Assembly: GCA_902574205.1 (NCBI GenBank)
Contig: CACGMS010000009.1
Coordinates: 1-44,459, forward strand
DNA: 44,459 bases
From: an uncultured Candidatus Hydrogenedens sp.
Lineage (GTDB): Bacteria; Myxococcota; UBA4151
Reading direction: 5' to 3'
The position numbers and the translations under genes are program-made. Positions 1-9,513 of the stretch are shown in pieces (position 1 is the first letter of the stretch; each line of letters begins with the position of its first letter). Under the pieces are notes generated by a model. The model was given only the letters and a program-made list of their open reading frames with translations, made no database searches and was not told the DNA's origin.

Positions 1-31
1 ATCGCATCGCTGGCTTGGGAACTCAGTAACC

Positions 32-1141
32 ATGCTGGCGCTATTTGTTGCTGCTTCGTTGGCACAGCCTCAGCCGGGACAACGCTTGTTGCGAGCAGAC
101 CTAGTACGTAGCCCGCGCGGGTCGCATCTGGTCCTGGAATTCGCAAAGGTGATCCGACGAGATAGTGTGCCTATTGTGCCTGCAGGACGTCGTCTTGTGT
201 TGCACCTTCCTGGTCCGGTTCGCGCGCAATTGGCCGGACAGCGTAAGGGGATGGGCGCTGTTCGGTCAGTTCGCCCTCGACGAGACCGCTTGGTGCTGAC
301 GCTTGATCGTTTGGCACGTCCCTTTGCCGATCGTGCAGTGGTTCGCGCGAAAGGTAAGATCTGGCGTTTAAAAATGTCTGATCCCACTGTTGAGCGCGAT
401 TTGGCGGACATGCTTTTGGGGACGCCGAAAGCTAAACCCAGTAAACCGTTCGATGCTTTTTCTGAATCAGACAAGCTGTCAGAAAAGACAAAGGTGGAGG
501 TCGAGCCAGAAAAGGTTATCAAAGAAGAGCCTGCAAAGGCAGCCGCTGGATTAGCGGCTGTCGCAGCCGCTGCACGAGGAGACCAGCCGAAACCTGGGGC
601 GAACGGGAACCTAACGAGCGCGGCTGATGCCCCCGAACCCATCGAGCCCGCCGGTGATCTTGGATCATCAGTGCGAGTGGTGGCAGGTGTCGGGTTGGTG
701 ATGATCGGATTGTTAGGTTTTATTGCTTGGCGTCGCCGACAAACGCCCATGGAAGAGGCATTTGGGCTCAAAGTGGTATCGAGAGCAAAGCTCGATACTA
801 AAAGTTCAGTCGCTGTTCTTGAAGTGGGTGGAGCCGTCCTGATCATTGGACTCAGTGATCATGGACCGCGCCTATTAGCTCGTTTAGACGATGGCAGAAC
901 CATGGACGAGGATGACTCGAGTGGCGCCGAAGTTGAGCGATTGCGCGCCTTGGTTGGAAACAACCCGGGTGATCGGTTAGGTGCTTGGGTGACTGCAGCA
1001 CAAGGTCATCGCGAGCAAGAGGCAAGTGCACCAGTCACCGTTGCGTCTGCAGCGACAGCTACGCCGGTATCACCTGGTCATAACGAGCGTGCTGACCTTC
1101 AGCGCCGCTTAGCTGAGATCCGACGGGTATGTTCGGACTAG
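32..1141 (+). CDS. fliO: FliO-like flagellar export protein with N-terminal AMIN-like periplasmic region, TM segment, C-terminal FliO domain
   Basis: Signal-like N-terminus; beta-rich segment (RADLVRSPRGSHLVLEF...RLVLHLPG...RLVLTLDR); TM (VRVVAGVGLVMIGLLGFIAW); FGLKVVSRAKLDTKSSVAVLEVGGAVLIIGLSD typical of FliO; directly upstream of fliP. Confidence 0.8.
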   Translation: MLALFVAASLAQPQPGQRLLRADLVRSPRGSHLVLEFAKVIRRDSVPIVPAGRRLVLHLPGPVRAQLAGQRKGMGAVRSVRPRRDRLVLTLDRLARPFADRAVVRAKGKIWRLKMSDPTVERDLADMLLGTPKAKPSKPFDAFSESDKLSEKTKVEVEPEKVIKEEPAKAAAGLAAVAAAARGDQPKPGANGNLTSAADAPEPIEPAGDLGSSVRVVAGVGLVMIGLLGFIAWRRRQTPMEEAFGLKVVSRAKLDTKSSVAVLEVGGAVLIIGLSDHGPRLLARLDDGRTMDEDDSSGAEVERLRALVGNNPGDRLGAWVTAAQGHREQEASAPVTVASAATATPVSPGHNERADLQRRLAEIRRVCSD

Positions 1142-1902
1142 TTAGCGGCTTAGCTCGGTGGGCGTTATTGGTCATTTTGGTGTCGCCGACGCTTGCGTTC
1201 GCCCAGGTTGATGCGCCCACCATTGCTCTGCCTGAAATGAGCATTAAGGTTGGTGGAGGTGACGGTAATCTAGTCGAGAGTCTCAAGGTGATGGGCCTTT
1301 TGACTGTGCTGACATTAGCACCAGCCATTATCATATCGGTCACCAGTTTTACACGGATCATCATCGTCTTTGGTTTCTTGCGGACGGCTTTGGGAACTCA
1401 GAGCTCGCCGCCTAACCAAGTTTTGGTGAGCTTGGCTTTGTTCTTAACGGCTGCGGTGATGACGCCAGTAGCCTCAAATATATGGAATAACGGTGTTCTT
1501 CCTCATCAGGAGGGGAAGATTTCGGACGTGGCTTTATTAGGGGTAGCGACGCGAAATATTCGTGGATTCTTAATGATCCACACACGCGATCAAGAATTGA
1601 TGACGGTTCATCGTCTGGCTTCTCAACCGCGCCCTAAAGATCGTCAGGATATAGCCTTTCATCTGTTGGTGCCGGCGTTTATGCTCAGCGAACTCAAAGC
1701 CGCGTTTCAAATCGGGTTTTTGGTGGCGTTACCCTTTTTGGTCGTCGACTTAGCCGTCGCCACACTGTTGATGAGTATGGGGATGATGATGCTTCCCCCA
1801 GTGATGATTTCATTGCCCTTTAAGGTATTAATTTTCTTGCTGGCTGATGGGTGGAATTTGGTGGTGGTTAACTTGGCTCGAAGCTTTGGGATGGAGGTCT
1901 GA
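1129..1902 (+). CDS. fliP: Flagellar type III export protein FliP
   Basis: LTLAPAIIISVTSFTRIIIVFGFLRTALGTQSSPPNQVLVSLALFLT and C-terminal MMMLPPVMISLPFKVLIFLLADGW are FliP hallmarks. Confidence 0.98.
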   Translation: MFGLVSGLARWALLVILVSPTLAFAQVDAPTIALPEMSIKVGGGDGNLVESLKVMGLLTVLTLAPAIIISVTSFTRIIIVFGFLRTALGTQSSPPNQVLVSLALFLTAAVMTPVASNIWNNGVLPHQEGKISDVALLGVATRNIRGFLMIHTRDQELMTVHRLASQPRPKDRQDIAFHLLVPAFMLSELKAAFQIGFLVALPFLVVDLAVATLLMSMGMMMLPPVMISLPFKVLIFLLADGWNLVVVNLARSFGMEV

Positions 1903-2174
1903 TGGATGGTGCTGTTGTCTCCACTGCATTGAGTCAAATGGTTGACGTCGCGATGCAGGTTGCTGGTCCTTATCTGCTGATCGGTTTGGTCGTCGGTTTG
2001 GTCATGAGTTTGTTTCAAGCGTTGACCCAGTTGCAAGAGCCATCTCTTGTGTTTGTACCTAAGGTGCTCGCCATCGTTGTGTTGATGGGGATGATCGGTG
2101 CGTGGACCAGTGAAGTCATGGTTCGTTATACCGTGAGTATGTTTGATATGTTTGGAACAACGGTAGCGCCCTGA
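1902..2174 (+). CDS. fliQ: Flagellar export protein FliQ
   Basis: 90 aa, two TM; GLVVGLVMSLFQALTQLQEPSLVFVPK; start/stop overlap with fliP. Confidence 0.97.
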   Translation: MDGAVVSTALSQMVDVAMQVAGPYLLIGLVVGLVMSLFQALTQLQEPSLVFVPKVLAIVVLMGMIGAWTSEVMVRYTVSMFDMFGTTVAP

Positions 2175-2920
2175 TGGAATTGCCCTGGTTGCAGCCCGAA
2201 TGGTTGTTGGGCTTTGGTACCATTATGGTACGTTTGATTGCTTTCTTGGCTGTTTTGCCTGTTTTTCCAGGGAGCGCCTTTGGTCTTCGTATGCGCGGAA
2301 TTATCGCCCTGTGGTTGAGTTGGTTGTTTCAGCTCGCGTCGCCAATTCCTGTGGTCGATATTAGTCTCGCTTGGAGCGTCTACGAGTTGACTGCTTCGGC
2401 ATGTATTGGCGTTGTGCTCGGTTTTACTGTTCGTTTAGCGCTTGATGCACTGCACTTTGGTGGCGAAATTTTAGGGATTAATATTGGCTTGGGTTTAGCG
2501 GGTGTAGTTGATCCGAATACGGGCACGCGTGAAAATCCGGTGAGTCGATTCCTAGTGATGGCTGGCGCCGTCGTATTGCTCAGCCTTGATCTGCATCTCG
2601 GGATTCTTGAATTGTTGCGTCAAAGCTTCTCATGGCAGCCGCATGTCGATTTGTGGATGTATGGACCACGTGCCGGGTCGCGCATGTTTCAAGAAGGTGT
2701 TCGTTTTGGTTTGCCAGTAGTCGGTGGTGCGACCTTATTGTATCTGCTTTTCGGTGTTTTAGCGCGCGTGGCACCCCAGGTTCAGATTTTTCAGATCGCT
2801 TACAGCGTCACGATCTTAGGTGGATTATTTATCCTGTTTTATGAGGTCGGTCATTTACCTCCCTTAGTGGAGAGCTTCTTGCAGTCTCACCTAGACGCCC
2901 TAGCGCTGTTGGTTCGGTAA
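2174..2920 (+). CDS. fliR: Flagellar export protein FliR
   Basis: Multi-TM FliR-like protein directly after fliQ. Confidence 0.95.
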   Translation: MELPWLQPEWLLGFGTIMVRLIAFLAVLPVFPGSAFGLRMRGIIALWLSWLFQLASPIPVVDISLAWSVYELTASACIGVVLGFTVRLALDALHFGGEILGINIGLGLAGVVDPNTGTRENPVSRFLVMAGAVVLLSLDLHLGILELLRQSFSWQPHVDLWMYGPRAGSRMFQEGVRFGLPVVGGATLLYLLFGVLARVAPQVQIFQIAYSVTILGGLFILFYEVGHLPPLVESFLQSHLDALALLVR

Positions 2921-2956
2921 CCACAACGACCTCATGCTCGGGCTTCGAAAGGGGCT

Positions 2957-4045
2957 TTGGTGGCTGAAGAGGATAAAGACTCTAAAACCGAGATGCCGAC
3001 CCCTCAAAAGATTGAGGATGCGCGCAAAAAAGGTCAGGTGGCATTTAGTCGCGAAGTGGGTTCGGTGGTTATCGTTTTTGGCGGTGCACTCGCGTTTTTA
3101 GCTTTCGGACGATCGTTAGCTAGTGGGGTCATTGAGTTGACCGAGATCGCCTACAACCGAATTGCTCAACCCAATGCGCCACTGGGTGATCTGGTGATGG
3201 ATTTAGCCTTGCTTGTGGGTATCCCTCTTGCAGGGTTGATGGTCTTCCTTGGTTTGCTTTTGTTTGCCGCAAGTTTCGCTCAGGTGGGTGCTTTGGTCGC
3301 CTGGGAAGCGATAAAGCCTGATCTGAACAAGCTCAATCCCATCAAAAAAGCCAAACAGATGTACTTTAGTGTGCAGGGTTTTGCGGACTTCGTTAAGGCG
3401 ATCCTGAAGATAGCCGGCCTTGGTTTTGTTGGTTATTTGGTGCTGAAAAGTCGGTTTATGGATTTGCCTGGTCTGATCTGGATGCATCCCGCTGAGGGGC
3501 TTGCGGAGCTCGGCTCGATTGCGTTGTTGTTGGTGTTCTCAGTGGCGGCATTACTTGCGATCATCGCCATCATTGATGTCTTTTACGTGCGCTGGAAATA
3601 CACGCGCGATTTGATGATGAGTTTGCGCGATATTCGAGATGAATCCAAAGGCCGAGAAGGCTCGCCAGAGATTCGCAGCAAACGGCGCCAAAAGCAGATG
3701 GAGATGTCGCAGCAGCGTTTAGGAACCACCGTGCCTACAGCGGATGTGGTCGTGACCAACCCGACGCATTTTGCCGTCGCGATCAAATACGACATGAGTG
3801 CTGACGGAGCCCCGATGGTTGTCGCTAAAGGAAGTGATAAAGTTGCGTTTAAAATTCGGTCTATTGCGCGAGAAAACGGAGTAGCGGTTGTCGAAAACCG
3901 TTATTTGGCAAGAATCTTGTACGCAAAAGTCAAAGTTGGCGCTGAAATCCCTGAGACGCTGTGGAAGGCTGTCGCAGAGGTGCTCAAGCAGGTCGATCAT
4001 ATTCGTCGTCGTGTCTTACGACGAACTGCTCGACCGGGAGGATAA
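2957..4045 (+). CDS. flhB: Flagellar export switch protein FlhB (start may be the GTG at 2960)
   Basis: KTEMPTPQKIEDARKKGQVAFSREV N-terminus and NPTH autocleavage motif (VVVTNPTHFAVAIKYD). Confidence 0.97.
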   Translation: MVAEEDKDSKTEMPTPQKIEDARKKGQVAFSREVGSVVIVFGGALAFLAFGRSLASGVIELTEIAYNRIAQPNAPLGDLVMDLALLVGIPLAGLMVFLGLLLFAASFAQVGALVAWEAIKPDLNKLNPIKKAKQMYFSVQGFADFVKAILKIAGLGFVGYLVLKSRFMDLPGLIWMHPAEGLAELGSIALLLVFSVAALLAIIAIIDVFYVRWKYTRDLMMSLRDIRDESKGREGSPEIRSKRRQKQMEMSQQRLGTTVPTADVVVTNPTHFAVAIKYDMSADGAPMVVAKGSDKVAFKIRSIARENGVAVVENRYLARILYAKVKVGAEIPETLWKAVAEVLKQVDHIRRRVLRRTARPGG

Positions 4046-4051
4046 AAGTTA

Positions 4052-6124
4052 ATGGAGACGACCAACCGAGATCGAGGAAATGCTCTTGCCGCTTTTGGCA
4101 TGATGGGCGTGATCCTTCTTTTGATTTTACCTCTGCCTCCAGCTGTTTTGGATGTGATGCTGGCATTAAGCATAGCGATTGCTTTAGTAGTTTTGGTGGC
4201 GTCTTTATATGTTGAGCGCCCCGCAGATTTCACCGTTTTCCCAGCACTCTTACTCGCCACGACTTTGTTTCGCTTGGCGCTCAATGTCGGCTCAACACGG
4301 TTAATTTTGTTGCGTGGTAATGAGGGGCCCGAAGCTGCTGGTGATGTGATTGCTACTTTTGGTACTTTTGTCGTTGGTGGTAACTATGTCGTTGGTATGA
4401 TCGTCTTTCTGATTTTGGTGATTATCAATTTTATGGTGGTCACCAAAGGTGCTGGACGTATTGCTGAGGTGGCTGCTCGATTCACCTTGGATGCGATGCC
4501 TGGGAAGCAAATGGCGATCGATGCCGACCTTGGTGCAGGCATGATCGATGAAACTGAGGCGCGCAAAAGGCGTGATGCCGTGGCTCAAGAAGCCGACTTT
4601 TACGGTGCCATGGACGGGGCATCGAAATTTGTACGCGGCGATGCGATTGCTGGTCTTTTAATTACGGCGATCAACATCGTTGCAGGGCTAATTATCGGTG
4701 TTGGTCAACAAGGAATGGAACTGAGTGCTGCCGCCTCGAACTACACCATTTTGACTATTGGGGATGGTTTGGTCTCACAGATGCCAGCGCTGCTGATTTC
4801 GGTTGCTGCCGGTATTGTTGTCTCCCGAGCGGGTTCTAAAAAGGTCATCAGCGCTGAAGTTCAAGATCAATTGTTCAACCATGCGGGTAAGCTCAATGTG
4901 GTTGCAGTCGTCATTGTGCTTCTTGCGTTGATCCCCGGAATGCCGACCTTTAGTTTCCTCGTGTTGGCTGGAATGGTGGCGTTTGCAGCCAATCAAATCC
5001 GAACGAAAAGAATGAAGGATGAGGAAGAAGGGACGACGCTCGAGCGACTCGAAGACAAGGGGTTGTCTGAACGGCAACGACTCGAAAAATTGTTACCCCT
5101 TGACTCGATCGCCCTTGAGGTAAGCTTTCCACTGGTACCACTCGTTGATGCCCAGCGTGACGGCGATCTTCTTGATCGCATACAAGCGGTACGTAAGCAG
5201 GTTGCTCTGCAATACGGAATTATTCTCCCGCAGGTTCATATACGCGACAATATCGAGCTCGATGGAGGAATCTACAGGGTTTTAGTCAAAGGGGTCGCTG
5301 TTGCCGAAGGGTTAGTACGCTACGGTCAATTTTTAGGTATGGATCCAGGCACTGTTTTTGATCCGATCGATGGTGAAAAGACAACAGAACCGGCTTTTGG
5401 TTTAGATGCCATTTGGGTGACTGCGGAGGATCGAGATGATGCTGAGTTACGTGGTTACACCGTTGTTGACTGCTCAACGGTCATAGCGACCCACCTCACC
5501 GAGGTGGTTAAAGCGCATATCGATGAATTGTTTGGCGATACGGAGATCGATGATATTCTTCGTATTACAGCGGACCATAGCCCCAAATTAGTTGAAGACT
5601 TGATTCCTGCAAAACTTAGCCGAGGCGAGCTCCTGCGTGTCATGCGCAACCTTTTGCGCGAAGGGGTCTCTGTGCGCGATATGCGCACTGTTCTTGAGAC
5701 CTTAGCCGACCGTATTCACGAGACTAAAAATACCGATATCCTAGCAGAATATGTGCGTTACCGCCTAGGGTCAGCGATTTGTTCAGACCTCGCAGATGAG
5801 GGGTTACAAATCCATGGTCTGGTGCTTGATGGTGTTGCTAGTCAGGCTATTCGTGAGAGTTTAACCGCCATTGATTCTGAGGTTCATGTTGGCCTTCAGC
5901 CCAATGCGGCACGCGGTTTGCTTTCTAATCTATCGGATCAAATGGAGCAGTTTGCAGTGAGCGGTCGTCAGCCTGTATTGGTAGTTCCAGCCGAGATTCG
6001 TCGCCCTGTACGCGATTTTCTCGCCCGCCATCTCGGCATGTTGACCGTGCTTTCCCATCGTGAGATTCCCGCTCGTTACCGCTTAGAGGCGGTTGGCGAA
6101 GTCGGGCTCAAGGCTGCAGCCTGA
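4052..6124 (+). CDS. flhA: Flagellar export gate protein FlhA
   Basis: 690 aa; ERPADFTVFPALLLATTLFRLALNVGSTRLIL FHIPEP-family signature. Confidence 0.98.
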   Translation: METTNRDRGNALAAFGMMGVILLLILPLPPAVLDVMLALSIAIALVVLVASLYVERPADFTVFPALLLATTLFRLALNVGSTRLILLRGNEGPEAAGDVIATFGTFVVGGNYVVGMIVFLILVIINFMVVTKGAGRIAEVAARFTLDAMPGKQMAIDADLGAGMIDETEARKRRDAVAQEADFYGAMDGASKFVRGDAIAGLLITAINIVAGLIIGVGQQGMELSAAASNYTILTIGDGLVSQMPALLISVAAGIVVSRAGSKKVISAEVQDQLFNHAGKLNVVAVVIVLLALIPGMPTFSFLVLAGMVAFAANQIRTKRMKDEEEGTTLERLEDKGLSERQRLEKLLPLDSIALEVSFPLVPLVDAQRDGDLLDRIQAVRKQVALQYGIILPQVHIRDNIELDGGIYRVLVKGVAVAEGLVRYGQFLGMDPGTVFDPIDGEKTTEPAFGLDAIWVTAEDRDDAELRGYTVVDCSTVIATHLTEVVKAHIDELFGDTEIDDILRITADHSPKLVEDLIPAKLSRGELLRVMRNLLREGVSVRDMRTVLETLADRIHETKNTDILAEYVRYRLGSAICSDLADEGLQIHGLVLDGVASQAIRESLTAIDSEVHVGLQPNAARGLLSNLSDQMEQFAVSGRQPVLVVPAEIRRPVRDFLARHLGMLTVLSHREIPARYRLEAVGEVGLKAAA

Positions 6125-6135
6125 TCGGATAAGGG

Positions 6136-7401
6136 ATGAAGGTGCAAACGTATACAGCAACCACCATCAAAGAGGCGTTGCGCCAGGTGCGGGAGAATCA
6201 TGGTCCGGACGCCGTGATCCTTGAGACCCGACAGAAAGGTGACGGTTCGCGCTCGTGGCATGAGGTTTCGGTAGCTCCAAGCGGAACAGATCCAAGCAAA
6301 GTCAAACCCTTGTTCACTGAACCTAAACCGGTTGCGGGTCGTTATGGGGCGAGCGCATATGCCCGTCAGATGGATGACGCACAGCCCCAAAAAGAGGTGA
6401 GGCGCCAGTCCGTTGACTCGCCACCAGCGATTGACGGCGAACTCAAAGCTTTGCGTCACGAAATTCGTCGAGTAGCATCGATGCATCGACCCGAAGTGGA
6501 TCCGGTCGATCAAGCGTTGAGAACTTTTGGTCGAACCTTTGAGCGTGGTTTGGAAGAAACCCGTGATCTTCTTCGTGCGTTGTTGAGTGAAACTCGAGCT
6601 CAGAGCGAGATGGGTTTTGAGCCGGCTCAAGCCAAGCTTTATACGCTTTTGACTCATAACGGGGTCGAGGATTTGTTGGCAGAAGAGTTGGTACGAGGGC
6701 TCGAGCCAACTGAGTCGGAATCGGGTGGTTTGGATCTGCGTCGTCAGTTGGCCGAGCGATTACTGTCTCGAGTACGTACCGCAGCACCATTGGCTACTCG
6801 GCGCGGCCGTCAGGTGGTGGGTTTCTTTGGTCCTACGGGGGTTGGTAAGACCACGACCATTGCTAAAATAGCTGCTGATGCGTCGATACGCTATGGACGA
6901 AAAGTGGGTTTAGTCACTTCGGATACCTACCGAATTGCGGCTGTTGAGCAGCTTGCTGCCTACGCTGAGATTCTTGAGCTGCCGATGGAGGTATCTAAGA
7001 ATCAAGCTGAGTTAAGGTCTCGTCTGCGTTCGATGAAAGCGTGCGACTTAATCTTAGTCGATACCGCAGGAAGGAATCCAAAAGACGATCAAGCTGTTGC
7101 TCAAATGGCAGATGAGTTGAGTCCTGACCTCGTACCCACAAGAATGTTGTGTGTGGCGGCTGGGACGAATCCTCGTACGCTTGCCGAAGTGCTGCGCGCC
7201 TTTAAGCCGGTGGGAGTCAGTGAATTGACGATCACGAAGATGGATGAATGCGTGGGGCATGGATCAATGCTAAATGCTCATTTGAGAACGGGGCATCCTT
7301 TGACTTACTACACGACCGGCCAACGGGTACCTGAAGACATCGAGGCTGCGAGTGCTGAGCGACTGGTTCGACTGGTTTTAGAACAGTGGATGGTAGGATG
7401 A
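6136..7401 (+). CDS. flhF: SRP-type GTPase FlhF (polar flagellar placement)
   Basis: MKVQTYTATTIKEALRQVRENHGPDAVILETR N-terminus; G1 GPTGVGKTTTIAKIAA; DTAGRNPKDD. Confidence 0.97.
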   Translation: MKVQTYTATTIKEALRQVRENHGPDAVILETRQKGDGSRSWHEVSVAPSGTDPSKVKPLFTEPKPVAGRYGASAYARQMDDAQPQKEVRRQSVDSPPAIDGELKALRHEIRRVASMHRPEVDPVDQALRTFGRTFERGLEETRDLLRALLSETRAQSEMGFEPAQAKLYTLLTHNGVEDLLAEELVRGLEPTESESGGLDLRRQLAERLLSRVRTAAPLATRRGRQVVGFFGPTGVGKTTTIAKIAADASIRYGRKVGLVTSDTYRIAAVEQLAAYAEILELPMEVSKNQAELRSRLRSMKACDLILVDTAGRNPKDDQAVAQMADELSPDLVPTRMLCVAAGTNPRTLAEVLRAFKPVGVSELTITKMDECVGHGSMLNAHLRTGHPLTYYTTGQRVPEDIEAASAERLVRLVLEQWMVG

Positions 7402-8288
7402 GTTCGGATCAAGCCAAAACCTTACGAGATCTGCGCCAGCAAGCTGATGCCCGCCGTCGTACGGATCAAGCCGAGACGCCGAGTACCCGAGTGATCGCAA
7501 TTACCTCTGGTAAGGGTGGTGTCGGCAAAACAAATTGTGTTGCCAATCTTGCCGTGGAATTGAGTCGAAGAGGGCGTAAGGTTCTAATTTTAGACGCAGA
7601 TTTAGGCTTGGCTAACGTCGACATTTTACTTGGCTTAGCGCCGAATGGACATCTCGGTGATGTATTGTCCGGTATTCGTGAAATCGATGAAATCATTCTT
7701 CATGGTCCCGAGGGCGTCGACCTTTTACCGGCCGCTTCAGGGATCGCCGAGGTGACCGCGTTATCTGAGGCACAAAAAGCTCGCTTGAAGATGGCGCTTG
7801 AGCGGTTGCGCGAGGGGTACGATACTCTGCTCGTTGATACGGGTGCCGGAATTAGTTCGAATGTCATCTACTTTGCCGGTGCTGCTCAGGATGTCGTTGT
7901 TGTCGTCACACCGGAACCAACGGCTCTGGCCGATGCCTATGCGGTGATCAAGGTACTGCGAAATCGTCGAAAGGTGAGGCGGTTCCAACTGTTGGTCAAT
8001 CAAGTCCACCAGGTCAGCGCTGCTGAAGCCGTTCACGAGCGTTTGCTTCGTGTCGCCGAACGTTTCTTGGACGTAGAGATCAATTTACTGGGTCACATCT
8101 ATGCGGATTCTGCGGTTCAACGTGCGGTTATGGAGCAAGGACCTTTAGTTCAGTTGTATCCTACTGCTCCGGCAGCCCGTTGCTTTGCGCAGATCGCTCA
8201 GCGGCTCGATATGTTACCCCCACCCCTCCGCGATGGTGCAGTCGATCGTTTCTGGGATCACCTACTGACAGCGGAGGGGTCGTCATGA
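7398..8288 (+). CDS. flhG: MinD-like ATPase FlhG/YlxH
   Basis: TSGKGGVGKTNCVANLA Walker motif; ATG at 7398 overlaps flhF stop. Confidence 0.95.
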   Translation: MSSDQAKTLRDLRQQADARRRTDQAETPSTRVIAITSGKGGVGKTNCVANLAVELSRRGRKVLILDADLGLANVDILLGLAPNGHLGDVLSGIREIDEIILHGPEGVDLLPAASGIAEVTALSEAQKARLKMALERLREGYDTLLVDTGAGISSNVIYFAGAAQDVVVVVTPEPTALADAYAVIKVLRNRRKVRRFQLLVNQVHQVSAAEAVHERLLRVAERFLDVEINLLGHIYADSAVQRAVMEQGPLVQLYPTAPAARCFAQIAQRLDMLPPPLRDGAVDRFWDHLLTAEGSS

Positions 8289-9031
8289 ATCGTGGTTATG
8301 CCTTTGCTCAGACGGACGGTGATCGGGAGCGCCGAATTCGTCAGTATATGAGCCTCGTGCATCGGGTGGCACGTCGAATTGTTCGTCGGCTGCCGTCGAT
8401 GGTTGATCTTCAAGATCTTCAGCAAGTCGGCGTGATTGGTTTGATCGATGCGATTGATCGCTATGATTCAAGCCGGTCCGAGCGATTTGAAGCATATGCA
8501 GAATATCGTATCAAGGGCGCAATCCTCGATCATTTAAGGCAGGTTGATCATTTGAGCAGGCGCCATCGTGGGCGTATTAATGCCTTGCGCGAGGCGTCGG
8601 AACGTCTGCGTTCTGACAGCGGAGAAGAGCCGTCAAGTGCCGAGCTTGCGAAAGAGATGGATTTGACGACTGAGCAAGTCGAAGCGCTTCGAACAGAAGC
8701 GAGCAGCAGTTGGATGTCCTATGACGAAGCCGGCGGTAACTCTGAAGGCGGTGGTGGTGGCTCCGGCGGCGCGATTTTAGCCAGTCTTGAGCGGGGTGAT
8801 AATATTCTCGATCAAGTGGCTCAGCGTGAAGAGCATACCATGCTTGCTGAGGCGATTGGTCAGTTGCCAGAGCGACTACAGCTGCTCTTATCTTTGTATT
8901 ATAAAGAGGCGCTGACGTATCGTGAAATTGCGGATGTATTGTCAGTGACGGTCGGTCGCGTGTCGCAACTGCACACCGAAGCGACGAAGCGTTTGCGTGG
9001 ATTGCTCGGCAACAAAATGGATATGGAATGA
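8285..9031 (+). CDS. fliA: Flagellar sigma factor sigma-28 (FliA)
   Basis: RIVRRLPSMVDLQDLQQVGVIGLIDAIDRYD (sigma-2) and LPERLQLLLSLYYKEALTYREIADVLSVTVGRVSQLHTEA (sigma-4); ATG at 8285 overlaps flhG stop (ORF track start 8180 is too far upstream). Confidence 0.95.
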   Translation: MNRGYAFAQTDGDRERRIRQYMSLVHRVARRIVRRLPSMVDLQDLQQVGVIGLIDAIDRYDSSRSERFEAYAEYRIKGAILDHLRQVDHLSRRHRGRINALREASERLRSDSGEEPSSAELAKEMDLTTEQVEALRTEASSSWMSYDEAGGNSEGGGGGSGGAILASLERGDNILDQVAQREEHTMLAEAIGQLPERLQLLLSLYYKEALTYREIADVLSVTVGRVSQLHTEATKRLRGLLGNKMDME

Positions 9032-9444
9032 AGCGTTTTGTCTTTGGACTAGAAACGCTTCGCCGTCTCCGTATTCAAAAACGCCGTGAGGCCGAGATTG
9101 AACTGGGTAAGATCTCTGCGCTCTGCCAGCAAATCGTTCAAGCTATGCAAGATACGCAAAATCAAATCGCTGCAGGTCCACAAACCTTGGAACCAGAATG
9201 GATCATTCAGGAGCAGGCATACCTTGCTCGTCTGAAGTCTAATTTGGAGCAAATGGCGTCAGAATTGCTTGACTCGCGCCGAATTGAGGCAAATTGGCGC
9301 CAGGCGCTCTCTTTTGCTCAACAGCAAGAAGAGATCGTTGAGAATTTGCGCGACGCACAGTGGAAGCGTTGGCGAAAGGCGATGCTCAAAGAGGAGCAAA
9401 AGGTCTTGGATGACCTGCCTAAACGTCGCCACAAAAAAATATAA
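9028..9444 (+). CDS. fliJ: FliJ-like flagellar export chaperone, coiled-coil
   Basis: MKRFVFGLETLRRLRIQKRREAEIELGKI start typical of FliJ; long helical charged protein; start overlaps fliA stop. Confidence 0.75.
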   Translation: MKRFVFGLETLRRLRIQKRREAEIELGKISALCQQIVQAMQDTQNQIAAGPQTLEPEWIIQEQAYLARLKSNLEQMASELLDSRRIEANWRQALSFAQQQEEIVENLRDAQWKRWRKAMLKEEQKVLDDLPKRRHKKI

Positions 9445-9474
9445 AAAAGGCCTAAACATTCTGGATTTCTGGGG

Positions 9475-9490
9475 TTGGCACGCACTTTGC
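9475..9490 (+). promoter_or_regulatory. Sigma-54 (RpoN) promoter upstream of flgF
   Basis: TTGGCACGCACTTTGC: GG (9477-9478), 10-nt spacing, GC (9489-9490); match to TTGGCACG-N4-TTGC in the 69-nt gap before flgF. Confidence 0.88.
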
Positions 9491-9513
9491 CTCTTTGATG
9501 TCGAGGAGGTATT

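Noticed and set aside
311-327. TTGGCACGTCCCTTTGC resembles a sigma-54 promoter
   Set aside because: GG-to-GC spacing is 11 rather than 10 nt and it lies inside the fliO coding sequence with no downstream start it would serve.
70-846. 258-aa minus-strand ORF opposite fliO
   Set aside because: Low-complexity Ser/Arg/Thr-rich translation antisense to a well-supported gene; same applies to the many other antisense ORFs in the track.
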